A program made the translations under genes and the position numbers. The notes beneath the pieces are model-generated. The model searched no databases. It was not told the DNA's origin and was given only the letters and a program-made list of their open reading frames with translations. From Nematopogon swammerdamellus (lineage: Eukaryota; Arthropoda; Insecta; Lepidoptera; Adelidae): a stretch of 64,000 bases of DNA. Location of the stretch: contig OX336349.1 in assembly GCA_946902875.1 (NCBI GenBank), positions 16,143,891-16,207,890 on the forward strand. The letters run 5' to 3'. Shown in pieces: positions 34,455-46,131 of the stretch; position 1 is the first letter of the stretch; every line of letters begins with the position of its first letter.

Positions 34455-34917
34455 CTTTGGGCCAACACCAGGGACTGCAGGCAATCCCGGGAAGCCATTC
34501 CCAAACCAGACCTGAGACTCAGGAAATGCCTGCTAAAGTTCCACAGAGGTCAACTGCGTATGGCGGTAGGACTTCTTACGGGTCATTGCCCACTCAACAG
34601 ACACTTGTTTACAATAGGTGTCACCGACAGTCCCCTGTGCAGAGGCTGCATGGCGGAGGACGAATCAGCCACCCACGTGCTCCTGGAGTGCCCGGTGGTG
34701 GCAGAAGTACGACTGCAGTTTCTTGGGAACGTGGGAACTGCCCATGGAGTGTGGAAGCGTCCAAGAAGAGTGCTCCACTTCATGAAAGAGCTCGGGTGGC
34801 TGGAGTAACACCACCCGAGCGCCAACGTACAACGGACCGTCTTGAGGTCTCAGTGCGGAGAATGGCCCACCCGTCTTCCCAAGAGGCTGGGCAGCAAACA
34901 ACAACAACAACAACAAC
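34455..34917 (+). mobile_element. LINE 3' fragment with (CAA)n tail
   Basis: Flanked by ATGCCGATCGATTG at 34441-34454 and 34918-34931. Its frame (34452-34808) includes CRGCMAEDESATHVLLEC, the zinc-knuckle-like tail of I/R1/Loa-type LINEs, and ends LGWLE-stop. The 3' end is (CAA)n rather than poly(A). Confidence 0.85.
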
Positions 34918-35169
34918 ATGCCGATCGATTGATCGATCGTTGCGCCCATAGTCGTATCGGCGAAAAGCCTTGACGACCACCTTGAGAGGCTCTCGCTGAG
35001 TCGTTGGGTCAAGATCCAGAAGGCAGCCCTGCTCGACACTGCGCGCATAGTCCGGAGGTTTCTCTCTTTGGGACCCGACCATCGGTAGCCTGGGTCCGCC
35101 CCGCTGCCAGTGGCGGAACTCCGTTTGTTTTTACATAAATTTTAGATTTTAATTTTTAGTTTATAAAAA

Positions 35170-35421
35170 TCAGTGGTCGGTAAAAATCACCTCGGGGTCT
35201 TTAAAAATCGCCAACATCTCTGAAAGGCTAGGGTTCTTGCTATACATCTGCATCACCTTCTTTTTTCCAGTACCAAATGGTGCTGAGGTGGTGTCACACC
35301 CACTTATCGCATGCAGGAAAAGAATATCCTGTCGATCGTACTTGAACGAGTGAGATAGTTTAGTTAGGGTCATAGGTTTTCCAAGACGTTGATATTGATG
35401 AGTGATCAACATAATTAACAT
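35170..35421 (-). pseudogene. Transposon ORF fragment with HAISGCDTTS motif
   Basis: The frame reads DRQDILFLHAISGCDTTSAP then FGTGKKKVMQ. This motif occurs in many uncharacterised animal mobile-element proteins and resembles the GCD...GxGxKKA signature of FEN1/XPG-like nucleases. Only about 80 codons remain; the function is inference. Confidence 0.45.
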
Positions 35422-36145
35422 GGAAATGATGGTAACAAATAGTTATAGGGCCAAAACCTTCGTTTTTCTGCTATTTTTTACATTTTAAGAAACTTTGTCT
35501 AACTTTGATCGGCTGTATCTTCGCTAATCTTTTAATCTTGGGCCTGAAAAGCTGGTTCAACAACGAAATTTTAGAAAATCTAATGCTCCCCAAACTTGTC
35601 ATGCATTCCATGGTCAACAAAATATCCTTAGTTTAAGAGATATAGGCGAAAAGTCGGAAATTTTTTTGAGATTTTTGCCCACCCCCAAGTTAGCACAGTC
35701 TTCGAGGTCGAAAACTTAGGATAGTATTCCTAGTGTTCCCCCAAACAACCTGTAAAAGTTTCATTAACTTCGGAATACTTTCCAGGTAAAAGTACATAAC
35801 TGCTGGACTATATACTATATAAAATTTTTTTTTCGAATTCAACCTGCCTACCACTCAACTATAGAACTTTCAGTATCGGTACCCCTCTAGGCCGAAATAC
35901 AGAACGACTCAACAGGAACACTATAATCTTATTTTGTTGAGCCGATCCCTATTTCGTCAGAACACCCCCCATGTGGAAGCTATAAATACGTCCCTGGATG
36001 CCAGGCATCATTTTCGCCTTGCTACGAAGTAGCTACGAAACTCATAAGTAGAGTTGAGTGAGTACAGCAGTTATTAAAATAAATCGCCTTGTTGGTCCTT
36101 ATAATTCCAACCCAACTACACGAAGCTCCAAGATTATCTTGGCGA

Positions 36146-36180
36146 TATAAAAGCAATATGGCGGTTCATTCAATGTCAGT
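36146..36180 (+). promoter_or_regulatory. Core promoter of Lyz1: TATA plus initiator
   Basis: TATAAAA at 36146-36152 is followed by TCAGT at 36176-36180, the arthropod initiator; the A of the initiator is 32 bp after the first T of the TATA box, the canonical spacing. The Lyz1 ATG is about 80 bp downstream. A strong TATA/Inr pair fits an inducible secreted-protein gene. Confidence 0.6.
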
Positions 36181-36259
36181 GGCGCGAAAGCACCGGCTCG
36201 GTCAACATCGCAACGTTCCTAATTCAAAAATTACAATTTCAAATTCGAACGCAGACAAG

Positions 36260-36323
36260 ATGACGTCAGCTGTGTGGAGGTTCAGTGCATTGGTGTTAGT
36301 GCTGGCCATGTTCGGTGCTCAAG
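36260..36323 (+). CDS. i-type lysozyme Lyz1, exon 1 (signal peptide)
   Basis: The exon opens with MTSAVWRFSALVLVLAMFGA, a charged start followed by a hydrophobic core, a typical secretory signal peptide, then a GTAACT donor at 36324. It ends in phase 1 (64 nt). Joining to exon 2 gives ...GAQ|ASAQEPAERG, with cleavage plausible near the AQA/ASA residues. In-frame upstream methionines exist but lie at or before the predicted start site, so this ATG is preferred. Intron 1 is about 11.1 kb. Confidence 0.8.
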
Positions 36324-36534
36324 GTAACTTGGTGACATTTTCTTCTCTGTGTCACATCTTATAATAACAATAACATAAACTCTGTGTCATTCATACCTTT
36401 ATGTTTGTCATAAGACATTCCGACTCGGGGTATCCGGGTCCTTCAAGGTTTCGAGGAATTCTTAGAAAATTAACTTAATATTTTATTATAATATTTAATT
36501 TAAAATATTAAGATATTTTATTGAATTGTTTTTT

Positions 36535-36952
36535 TTATGTTTTCCGGTATGGGTGGCTGAGTCGGAGGGGCCAAAGCACATGCTCCGACCAGCCAATATT
36601 ACCTCCGAGAAGGCAGGTGCCATACCGAAGACTTCCCTGGATTGCTGGCTATACTGGACGATGGGAGAACACAAACGATGCTGCATTACGGCCATTTTAC
36701 ATCCAGTTCGGTGGTATCAACCCAGTCGGTTAAAATTTGAGTCTACCGCCTAGTAAGGGGCAAGGGAAGGGACCTACAGTTTTACACGGGTTCCGAACGG
36801 TGAAGCAGCAGGTGTACCTACACCACATACATTACATCCACGTAAATTTTTTCGTCCGAAAAAACTCATTGGTACACGCCCCGGTCGGATTCGAGCTTCG
36901 GACCTCCTGCATGAGAATCCGATGCCCAAACCATTCGGCCACCCGCCGCTAA
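36535..36952 (-). mobile_element. tRNA-derived SINE, full length, in Lyz1 intron 1
   Basis: Minus orientation; the right end keeps the tRNA head (GGTGGCCGAATGGTTTGGGC in reverse) and the left end CGGTATGGGTGGCTGAGTCG. Confidence 0.75.
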
Positions 36953-38010
36953 AATTGAATTAAATTTGCATCGCATTAAGGGCTACATAACATAATATAA
37001 TATTAGGTACTAGGTTAAATAACACATAGGAGTATATACTCTTATATACCTCCTACTTTTATTATCAGTGTACGCATAGAGATAAACTAATTGGCAAAAG
37101 ATATTATCTGATTGGTTCACATAAATATAAACATCTTTCTTAACTTTATTTATACAGATTACACTCGCCAATGCTTCCTAGTTCGACAATATGGTCTGTG
37201 TTCGATTCCATGTAAAACGTAGGTCTCTTTCCTCACGTTACACACTCACAAACACACCGAACTAATGATGGCCGGTCGAAAGGACAATGATAAATATTCC
37301 ATGATTTTGTACGGTTCAGTGTAGCCGATATTGGCAAAGTGAGTATTGGCATGGCATCTCATGGCATCATGAACAAGGGTTGACGTCACTGGCCTAGCAT
37401 AATGACGTAGCCAACCATATCCGTTTCTATTTAAAAAACTATTATATTACATTTCTTCTTTAGATAAATTGCAAAGCCGCAAATGAAGAGAAAAAATACG
37501 TCCCGGGCGGGACGTATTTTTTTACTAATGTATAAAATTATAATACTATATTATTTTTCAAGGGAACCTCATAGTTGACTGACCCACGATGTCAGCCCAT
37601 TACACCTTGCGCCTGTCTAAACGAAGTTCCATGTCATTTCACTTTCCTTCATAAGTAAAAATAAAGTAGATACCGAATGTTTTTACATAGATATAAAATA
37701 CCTTTATTTCTCAAAGAAACATTTTATCAATCTTCATGCATATAAAATATTGGGAAGCGAGTGCCAAGTGATAATAACTGATGCAAGTTGTCTGAAAGCA
37801 GAATTCGTGTATTGCGTCGCGCAGTGTTTGCGCGACAACCTTCGCCGCCTCACCCAACACTTGACCCGACCATCTTCCATCGTTTCACAATGTATGTTCA
37901 ACAATACTCAATATTTCTGAACTTCGTCCGCCAAGTATACCAACACCTGCTCTGCTGCTGCACCGTTCGGAGCGGTGTAAAAATATAGGTACCTTCCCTT
38001 AACCCTTGGA
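36953..38010. other. Lyz1 intron 1: diverged SINE scraps only
   Basis: 37230-37435 (plus) and 37560-37650 (minus) look like very old 5S-SINE pieces. A perfect 14-bp-arm hairpin lies at 37491-37522. Confidence 0.4.
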
Positions 38011-38014
38011 TTCA

Positions 38015-38370
38015 ATACAGCGTCGAGCCGTCGGTCTGGTGGGAGACCTGAAACTGACTGATGATCTGGACGAGTCTCTCAGTCACAGACGATTTGTAGG
38101 GCCACTCAGTCTGTTCTACAGGTACTATCGTGGACGCTGCTCGGAGGAACTTGCTTCCCGCAAGGAATAAGGGAAGTTCCCTTATTCCTTGCCATCCAAC
38201 CTATCTTCGCCGTCGCAGAGAAACTGAGCACTCTTTTGTTGTTTACATTGGGCTTTTGAGAACCCAATTGTTCTCAAAATCGTTTCTTTGGCGCACCGCT
38301 AGGGTGTGGAACTGTCTTCCGGCGAGAGGGTTTTCCGAATCATTTAACCTGGTTCTCGACCTGGTTTAAC
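38015..38370 (+). pseudogene. CR1/Jockey LINE relic
   Basis: Broken frames contain IQRRAVGLVGDLKLTDDL, LSLFYRYYRGRCSEEL and FSKSFLWRTARVWNCLP, matching the thumb and C-terminus of the 26469-28052 polymerase. Confidence 0.75.
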
Positions 38371-38567
38371 CTGGTCTAACAAAGGAATTTCATAAATAGG
38401 TACCAATTAATTTCATTGGGCAGTGATTGGTTGATAAGCGAGTGCTTGCCGAAGTATGAATTTCCTTTACAATAAATAACTAAGGCTGCTTTTCCTTCGT
38501 ACATAACTTTCATAGAGACAGGTTTTCTTTTACTGCTCAGCCTTCTTGGAGAAATATCCTGATAGTA

Positions 38568-39015
38568 TACGGGTGTTGTAACGGTCAGTACATGAATTTG
38601 CCCAGCACAATACTCATGTCTTTCCGAGACAAATAAGTAACTAAAGTTTTTCTCTAAAGTGTCTAATTTTGGAGATATGTATAAATTTTGAAAATTTATG
38701 TTTTCGTCAAGGGTAATTTGACGCGCGCGGGGGTAGGGTGCTGGCGCGGGAACGGTCGGGGTTGAAAAACTCACTCCACGCCTCCGCCGCGCATCTCCTC
38801 TCTCCGCTCACTCGTCCCTGCTCGCTCACTCACCGCGCGCCCGTGCGGAACATTAGATCCTTTTACACTAAATAAATCAATCAGTTTGTATGAAAACTGA
38901 AACTTTTTATTTAAAGGGAATTCTCAAAAAAGTTATTTGACTTTTTTGTTACATATTGATCCCAAGAATCATTTCCTAAGTTTAATGTAGTGGCCGTTAC
39001 AACACCCTGTATAGT
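38568..39015. mobile_element. MITE with ACAGGGTGTTGTAAC-type ends
   Basis: Inverted ends: GGGTGTTGTAACGGTCAGTA at the left and GGCCGTTACAACACCCTGTA at the right. A partial copy occurs at 22670-22797. Confidence 0.75.
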
Positions 39016-40260
39016 CTACTATGCCAACATAATATGTCAGCTTGCATTAGTGAAAACTGTATGTAAATCCCTTCAGCGTTTTCTAGTTTACTCGTTACAA
39101 ACAAATAAACTATTTTATATATGTAAATCGAGATATTTAAAGTAATAGGTATTGTAGGTACCAAATAGTCCCAGCTAGAGTCTTAAATTGTTACCTCTAC
39201 CATCGGTTATTTATATTATTCATTACCTTTTATAAATTTTTAATAGTTATTCGTATGTATTTATGTAGTATTCGCTTGTATATCGTATTTTTTTGTAAAT
39301 TTTATTTACATGAGACTTTTTATTTAATTTAATTACAAAATAAAATACGAACCAAACTACCTATCAAACTAAAACTACCGTCTACCGTGAAATATAAAAA
39401 ATAAAACAATAGTAATATAAATAAATAAATAAAAACTTTATTTAAATGTACTGATTACTTTGTATTGAGAAAGTGCCTAACTACTGGCCTGCTGTGCAGT
39501 TGAGATCCTGTCCCTGAGTGCAGCGTAAAGTTCGTTACACCTTACGTAGCGGATCTTAAACTTGTCTACCACTACTGAAGGTTAAGAACCAGTTCTCACA
39601 ATTCTGCACGCACTGGCTAACCTAGGTACGATTGAGGACAAAAGTGCAGGAGCATTTCGCATTCTCAACGTGTGGGACTTTGAAAGGGTTATGCAAAAAT
39701 AATTGAAGATAGAATTATTATTATTCTATTAGTAGCTTCTCTTCTAATAATATAAAGCGCAACGTCTGGTCTGTATGTCTGTCTGAAGGGGTAAACTCGA
39801 AAACGACTGAACAAATTAACATACAGTTTCTAGGGTTGAATAAGACGCATCCCGGGATATTATTATAGGCATTACAAAACATCACAATATTTCTCCGAGC
39901 GACTGTGAACAAAATGTGTGACGGATGTCCTACCCTATTAAGTAATCTGTGGTCCTGCCTACGTCAATAATTTTAAAGTCCCCGGGCGACCGAGCTTCGC
40001 TCGGCGTTTAACAGATGGCACTATATTCTTTGAGATGGCGTTAGAAAAGAAAATTATTTTTCTCAGGGACAACACGGGTAAACTTGAAAAATAAAACATT
40101 ATCTAAATAGGTGCAAAATTTCATCCAAATCATTAGAGCCAGAAGAATACAACATTACCTCGCTAAAGTAATAGGATATAGACTGAGTAGCATTTATGTA
40201 AAATTGCCTAAGGAAAGCTGAGGCCTCTATACGACGACGGATGAAAAGGCGCTTGTTCGT
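39016..40260. other. Lyz1 intron 1, largely unrecognised
   Basis: A minus-strand family H repeat lies at 39980-40150 (GGGCGACCGAGCTTCGCTCG). Nothing else identified. Confidence 0.45.
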
Positions 40261-40261
40261 C

Positions 40262-40560
40262 CGTGGTTTATTATTTATTGTTTATTGTATAATTTCATCC
40301 ATAGGTTCTAAATTCAATGCGAAGAAGAACTGACAAACAAACTTCGCGAGTCACAATGTTTTGTTAGTAAGTACCTTATAATAAGTATTATATTAAAGTA
40401 ATTTACAATAATTAACCCATACTACCGCTCACAAGAACATCAATATTTACAGTATAAACATGAATACTCAAGCATCTGACCACTCTGCCTATTTGCATTG
40501 CCTATATCTGGTGTATAGTGCCATCGTCAATTTTGATACTTCATATATCAAGTCAAAAAC
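40262..40560 (-). repeat. Left arm of a long inverted pair
   Basis: GAAGAACTGACAAACAAACT, CCCATACTACCGCTCACAAG and CTATATCTGGTGTATAGTGC all recur inverted at 44265-44610. Confidence 0.8.
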
Positions 40561-40770
40561 AATTAGTTTACGTTTATTTTTACGTTTATTACGGTTTAAA
40601 CATATTATGATAAATACCTGCCTTGAACTTGACACTCATTATATAAATATTGAATTATTCAACGATTTGTAATGATGTTTTAACAAAAATGTCAAACGAG
40701 CATGAGGTTACGCGTGCAATCATAATAATCATACAAATGGTCGCATTGATCTCGCCTCGCTCTCAACTAA

Positions 40771-40915
40771 GGCCCACTTGCACCAACACAAATTTAATAT
40801 ATAAACCAGTTTAACTCGTTAAGCTAGCACCCGTTGACTGTAGGAACCGGTTTAAATATGGTTTAAATCCATAACTCGCTACTTAACTTTAAACTCGTGT
40901 TGGTGCAAGTGGGCC
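40771..40915. mobile_element. Harbinger-type MITE
   Basis: 145 bp with perfect inverted ends GGCCCACTTGCACCAACAC / GTGTTGGTGCAAGTGGGCC and TAA duplications on both sides (40768-40770, 40916-40918). Confidence 0.85.
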
Positions 40916-40918
40916 TAA

Positions 40919-42414
40919 GTAGTGAAAAGTCAAAAAAATATTTTGTCGTACGAACTCGTCTCTGTGCGAAAGAGACGACGGTCTGCAATCGGATTGTCTC
41001 TTTCTAAAGCTCGACGTTAATTACTCAATGCCGGGTACTGCGCACGTAAATGGTACGTACAACACTGGATGTCCTGTTAAAAGGTTTAAGTGAAATTTAA
41101 GATATTTTGAGTTAATAATGCCAATTTGTCAAAGGGTTCATGCAAGATATCTTGAAAAATAGCTAAAATATCAAACGGGTTTTCGGCTTAATTGATCATA
41201 AATATAGTAGGTTTTCTACCTTACTTCAGACATGTAAATTATAATATATTTTTTTTTACAATGAGATCAAAACAAAAATGTGTTTTTGACTCAATTGAAA
41301 TTGTTAACATTTTGAATTAACTGATATTGGTTTCATTATTTAATAGTATTGTAAGTAATTACAATCAGTGCTCATTGCAGGCCTTTTTGTTGCACAGTTT
41401 TTTTACTGTCTTTTACACAATAGTATTTTAATTACCACATACCAATTTTTTATGGCCTTACCCTTACTCATTTATACACCAATTAATATAAAGAGGTAAA
41501 GTTTGTAAGTTTGGATGTAGGAGGTAATCTCAGAAAATGCTCATCCGATTTTAAAAATTCTTTGTCCAACATTTAGAATTGACCTTCAGGATGGACATAG
41601 GCTATGCAAGCGAGGCAGCGGGCAAAAGCTAGTTATGTATAAAACTGCTCATCACGCAAACTGTTATGTACAAAAATGTTATCTACTTAATATTAAATAT
41701 TAAGCGCAAGAAAATTAAAACTAAATTGGGAACACTTTTTAAGTTGTGATTTTCGAGCCACTTTTCACAGAAGGGCCAGATGGGGGGCTTACAAATTCGC
41801 CATACGCTACATCACACTGATGTCATGTCACCCACCCGTCATTGTCGCATTGCGTTGATCCCGAGTCACTCCCGCGCAGTCACGCTTTGCATACTGATCA
41901 AATCTAAATGAAAAACACATTTCGAGTCACGAATCTTATGGTGTCGTTGGCCGTCATTGTCGTGTCAATTTGGTTTAGGTTCATCGCCTTTTAGCTATCG
42001 CTGGCCTTGGATGGTGGGTCCGGGGAGTTTATCCCAAAAATAAAACAACACAACCAACACCAACTACTTTTAAAAGTGTTTACATTTTGAGAGATAAATC
42101 CTATCCTTCAGATTTCACTTTTACTGAATGATGACTACAGTATATCGAATTTATAATAATGCCTGCTTTTAGCTTAGCCAGTAGCTTTAATAAATTAATT
42201 TTGTAAATATATTTCTAATTTGGAAAGAATATTTTTAAAACATTTTTATTACTTACTGTTCATTTTAGTTCAAAGAAAATTTACATCAACAATTTCAAAA
42301 CAACTTACAGATTTATCAGAATAAAAACCAAATGAAATTTAAATCTAGAATATACATACATACCATAATACTCAAAGAAATATAATAATGAAGGGGTGTT
42401 CAAATAGAAATGAG
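40919..42414. other. Lyz1 intron 1, repeat at 41485-41640 only
   Basis: Apart from the GACATAGGCTATG-core repeat there is no recognisable feature. Confidence 0.45.
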
Positions 42415-42645
42415 AATGAAGTACATGCTCAACGCTCTCCCTACTTATATATTTCCCCCCAAGTACAGTCTCGTGTCCTTCAAGAGGGGCGTGAATAGGC
42501 ACCTGTCAGTCCGGCATGGCATATTCAACCACCGCATACGACCTAATGTCCATGAGCGTCCTTAGACATCGTATGGGTGGCTCGGCGCCACAAATACGGA
42601 AAACCTATCTAAGATGACTGTTAGATTAAAAAAATAGTAAGGAAT
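42415..42645 (+). pseudogene. CR1/Jockey LINE 3' end
   Basis: Matches 24930-25090, including TTTCCCCCCAAGTACAGTCT and CATGGCATATTCAACCACCG. Confidence 0.8.
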
Positions 42646-42664
42646 GAACAGATTGTCTTTTGTT

Positions 42665-42750
42665 TTTTATTAGGGTTCCGTATACGTCGTCTATTATCTA
42701 TGCTATTACTAAGCCTACGCCGTCTGTCTGTCTATCTGTCTGTCTCTTTC
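42665..42750 (+). repeat. Family B fragment
   Basis: AGGGTTCCGTATACG and CTATTACTAAGCCTACGCCG. Confidence 0.6.
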
Positions 42751-43235
42751 ACCAGGACAACGCCACGGCACACAAGTTGCAGCGGCTGAGGTTCATGATG
42801 CTGACTTTGAAATGCTTGAACATCCTCCATATTCACCAGACCTCGCCTCGCCCCTAGTGATTTCTACTTATATGTCTGCGACTGAATGAATATCTGAGAA
42901 GCCAGACATTTTAAGATGATGAAGCAGCTGTTTAGTTTTTAGTGTTTTTAGGAAGGGAATTTTTTAGTTTAGAAAAACAATATATCAAATGTTAACACAT
43001 TCGATATAATAACTCTTTAGATTAACATCTAAAGAGTTATTATATCGAAAAGTTTAATTACGTTTAATAAAAGTTTACTGGTATATACACATTCTCACTA
43101 CTTTTTCAACGACGAAGCGCTACCAAAGCGGATTTACAACTGCAAGTCGGGATATTGGTTGGATTGCTTGAAGAAAGGAGTGCAATGCTTTCGTCAAGGA
43201 AACCCGTTGCGCCTACCAGTATGTAGTTTAGAAAA
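42751..43235 (+). pseudogene. mariner transposase relic (C-terminal)
   Basis: Broken frames contain FHQDNATAHK and, after a frameshift, EHPPYSPDLAS, the catalytic-domain signatures HxDNAxxH and YSPDLAP of mariner transposases. Stop codons and a 23-bp-arm hairpin interrupt it. Confidence 0.75.
43000..43049. repeat. Perfect 23-bp-arm hairpin
   Basis: Arms TTCGATATAATAACTC... and its exact complement flank a TAAC loop. Confidence 0.95.
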
Positions 43236-44260
43236 CAGCCAGAAAATCATTCATCATTCATCAATGTCACAGCTTATTTTCATCTAATCTACTGGACGAA
43301 AAACGTTGAAATTTGGTACATATGTAGAGATTGATGACCCAATCACGGAAATCGGAAATTTTGGGTGTCATTTTTGGGGGATCAATTAGCAAATTAAGAA
43401 AAACATTTTTTCTAAGTTCATCATGTGACGTATTAATGAAAAGGGCTCGATATAAGGAATATAAATTTTATAATTTTAAAATGCATAATTTTAAAATAAA
43501 TTTAAGAAAATATGCATAAATTGCAAATGCAAAACGCAATCATTGCCCCTTATCTACGAAACTACTGGGTCTAAAAAAAAAGGAAAATGGGAATATAGGG
43601 CCTGTCTTATAGGAAAACCTAAACGAAAGCCCTAAGTCTTAAAAAGTTCTTACGGAAACGGAATGGTACGGAACCCTCTCCACGCGAGTGCGACTCGCTT
43701 GACCGCGTTTTTTTACACTAAACTGTTGTCATAATAGTCCATTAAATCGAAAACTATTCTTCTTTTTTTGCCTATAATAGCATGATCTACGTGGGCGAAC
43801 TTTTTATTCAGTGACAATTCATACAAACACCTACACCTAAAGATAAACATATAAAATATAATACCTACATGTTCTCAGTAATTTTCTTAGTAAAGTTCAC
43901 ATTGTATCGCGCAGATCCGGGTAAGTAGTTCTCAGCAAAAGATAAATCATAAATAAATGTACCTACACTCATAAATTCACCAGATGATTTACAGATGCAA
44001 AGCGGTATGGACATGAGATTTCCCACAACTAAGTAATGAAGGCACCATCGTCGTCATTATTACATACACACGTGTGAGTGAAGATTGCCGTGGCGTGATT
44101 GTGACATATTATAATACTGTGTATAAAACGATTCCATGTTTGCGGAAATTATGCTTATTGTCTTAAACGTTTTTAAATTGGTGCATACGTTTAATCATAA
44201 TTTTGAAATAAGTATTTATATAAATGGAAGGGAATTATAATAAATAATAATAACCAGGCT
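43236..44260. other. Lyz1 intron 1, family B scrap at 43625-43715
   Basis: The scrap ends GCGAGTGCGACTCGCTTGAC; the rest is unassigned AT-rich DNA. Confidence 0.4.
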
Positions 44261-44264
44261 TTGA

Positions 44265-44625
44265 TATCTTTAAGTATCAAATTGAGGATGGCACTATACA
44301 CCAGATATAGGTAATGTAAATAGGCAGAGTGGTCAGATTCTTCAGTATTCATGTTTATGCTGTAAATAGTAATGCTCTTGTGAGCGGTAGTATGGGTTAA
44401 TTATTTATAAGTTACTATAATATAATACTGAATATAATTTTCCAGTTGAATAAATATATTGTCTACTTCTATATAATACTTATAAGGTACTAACAAAACA
44501 TTGTGACTTGCGAAGTTTGTTTGTCAGTTCTTCTTCGCATTGAATTTAGAACTGGTGGAATTTTCGACATGTCCAAGCGTAAGTTACCTATGGATGGAAT
44601 TATACAATAAACAATCTGTTTGCTC
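44265..44625 (+). repeat. Right arm of the long inverted pair
   Basis: Inverted counterpart of 40262-40560; its end TGGAATTATACAATAAACAA matches the 3' end of element X at 4130. Confidence 0.8.
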
Positions 44626-44814
44626 TATTCAAATATAGATTGTTATTAAGTATTAAGTTTTTTATAGGCATTTATTAAATAAGGCTAAATAACAAGGAAC
44701 GTTGATCGAAAATGCTGTGGTCGTGCACCCCGTCTATTCGAATACAATCCGGCTAAAGTTTCCTTGTTATTTCCCTTCGTTTTTCGTAGTCGGGTTGTAA
44801 AATTTGAAATTTTT

Positions 44815-44940
44815 ATTTATCAGTGTCGATGCTCTTGGTTCATGGCGGTTTTTGGACGACCTTCACGTGGTTTGTCACTGAGACTGAATTTCCCACGTTG
44901 AAATTCTAGCAGCGTTCCACAGTTCTTTGAGTTCTCTATT
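44815..44940 (-). pseudogene. mariner transposase relic (N-terminal)
   Basis: Minus frame reads LEFQRGKFSLSDKPREGRPK, the linker after the second helix-turn-helix of mariner transposases. Confidence 0.75.
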
Positions 44941-45645
44941 TTCACAGTAGGTTTATCAACTTTGACCAGGCGTTGTGACAAAACGGTCTTCCGCTCAAAA
45001 CTGGTTCGGTCAATCAAAAACCGTTCTGTGGTTTTCGGCTTCTAAATTCAAAAAGTTTAAAATGCTACCAGTTTTTTTTTGTAATCGCGGGAGGTTTGCA
45101 AACGACATAACTTTAAAGGCTGCCTGCATAATTAATGTCTGCCGTCTGTATGTATGTATGTATGTTCGCTATAACTCAAGAACAGCCCAACCTATTGACT
45201 TGCGGTTTTTTGACAAAGTAATGCGACGTGTTTCATATGAGAGGTCGAAAGTGAACGCAGTCAGAAAAATCTACCAATTCGGTTAGCTTTCATGTGATTT
45301 ACTCGAAAACCACTCAACCGATTTACATCAAGTTTTGCCGCGAGCTTAATACATGAACTTGAAATAAACCAATGATATTATTAAGTTTTTCTTTTTCACT
45401 AGCATTTATTTATCCATTTTATTTAAAGGAATTTAAAATTCAGAACAGCAGCTTATAAGCCACGTTCCTGCCGATACTAAGCACCATGCTTGTGCTTCCC
45501 TTTTGTTCGTGTCATTTATACAGAACTGAAAACAAGAACAACTTTTAACCGATTTCTTCGTAATCATTTCAATAGATTTCTGTTCAATGCGGTGGTGTCA
45601 ATCCGAACGAATTGTACTGATTATGGTGATAATATTTATGCATGC
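44941..45645. other. Lyz1 intron 1, no named feature
   Basis: Contains a simple TATG run at 45150 and nothing else that I can assign. Confidence 0.4.
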
Positions 45646-45649
45646 AAAT

Positions 45650-45795
45650 ACAGCCTCGGGTCCTTCAATAGGAGCCTGAATAGGCACCTGTAGCAACCCC
45701 CGCATGGGATCGAATGTCCATGGGCGTCGTTAGACACCTTATGGGTGGATCTGCGCTATATGTCGCGCTTTTTATAAAAAAAATTCAGTTAACTA
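45650..45795 (+). pseudogene. CR1/Jockey LINE 3' end
   Basis: CATGGGCGTCGTTAGACACC and CTTATGGGTGG match 25045-25080; A-rich tail follows. Confidence 0.7.
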
Positions 45796-45917
45796 TCAGA
45801 TTGATAAATAAAAAAAATTAAAATTAAAATAAATTAGTTAATACAATATGTTGATTTTCAACCGTTTTTCAAAACAAGTTCTATTGGAAAACAAGTAGGT
45901 ATATGATATGATCTCTC

Positions 45918-46090
45918 GAGGGTGGTCTGTTGCCTGCCTGGCATGTTAATAGCCCAAGGTTCGAGTCCGGCTCGCGCGGAGGTCACCACAGTACCTTGAC
46001 CGGTCGTCTTCTGCGAATATACGCACGCGCAACGTGAAGATAACGCTTCTCTCAATAATAGCAGGAGGAACTCTCTCAAGAAATGCATTC
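45918..46090 (+). mobile_element. Possible tRNA-derived SINE fragment
   Basis: AAGGTTCGAGTCCGGCT is a good tRNA B box; the A box is poor. No companion copy was noticed. Confidence 0.35.
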
Positions 46091-46131
46091 AGATGTTGGA
46101 CGAAAATTAAGTGGTCTGTGTTTTTATGTCG

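Larger units (their letters stand above)
33834..35996. mobile_element. hAT-type element with internal inverted repeats
   Basis: Ends CAGGGACGTATATA and TATAAATACGTCCCTG are inverted, and GATGCCAG is duplicated at 33826-33833 and 35997-36004. Just inside, segments of about 430 bp (33960-34400 and 35375-35800) are inverted copies of each other, roughly 75-80% alike. A G-run/C-run pair lies at the left end. A LINE fragment is inserted within. Confidence 0.85.

Noticed and set aside
34457..34951. 164-codon plus-strand ORF with a poly-Thr tract
   Set aside because: Out-of-frame shadow of the LINE zinc-knuckle frame at 34452-34808; the Thr run is the (CAA)n tail.
37491..37522. Hairpin followed by T-run resembling an intrinsic bacterial terminator
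   Set aside because: The genome is eukaryotic and there is no adjacent transcription unit on a bacterial pattern; it is only a small inverted repeat.
38376..38774. 132-codon minus-strand ORF
   Set aside because: Overlaps an inverted-repeat MITE and has no similarity that I can recognise.
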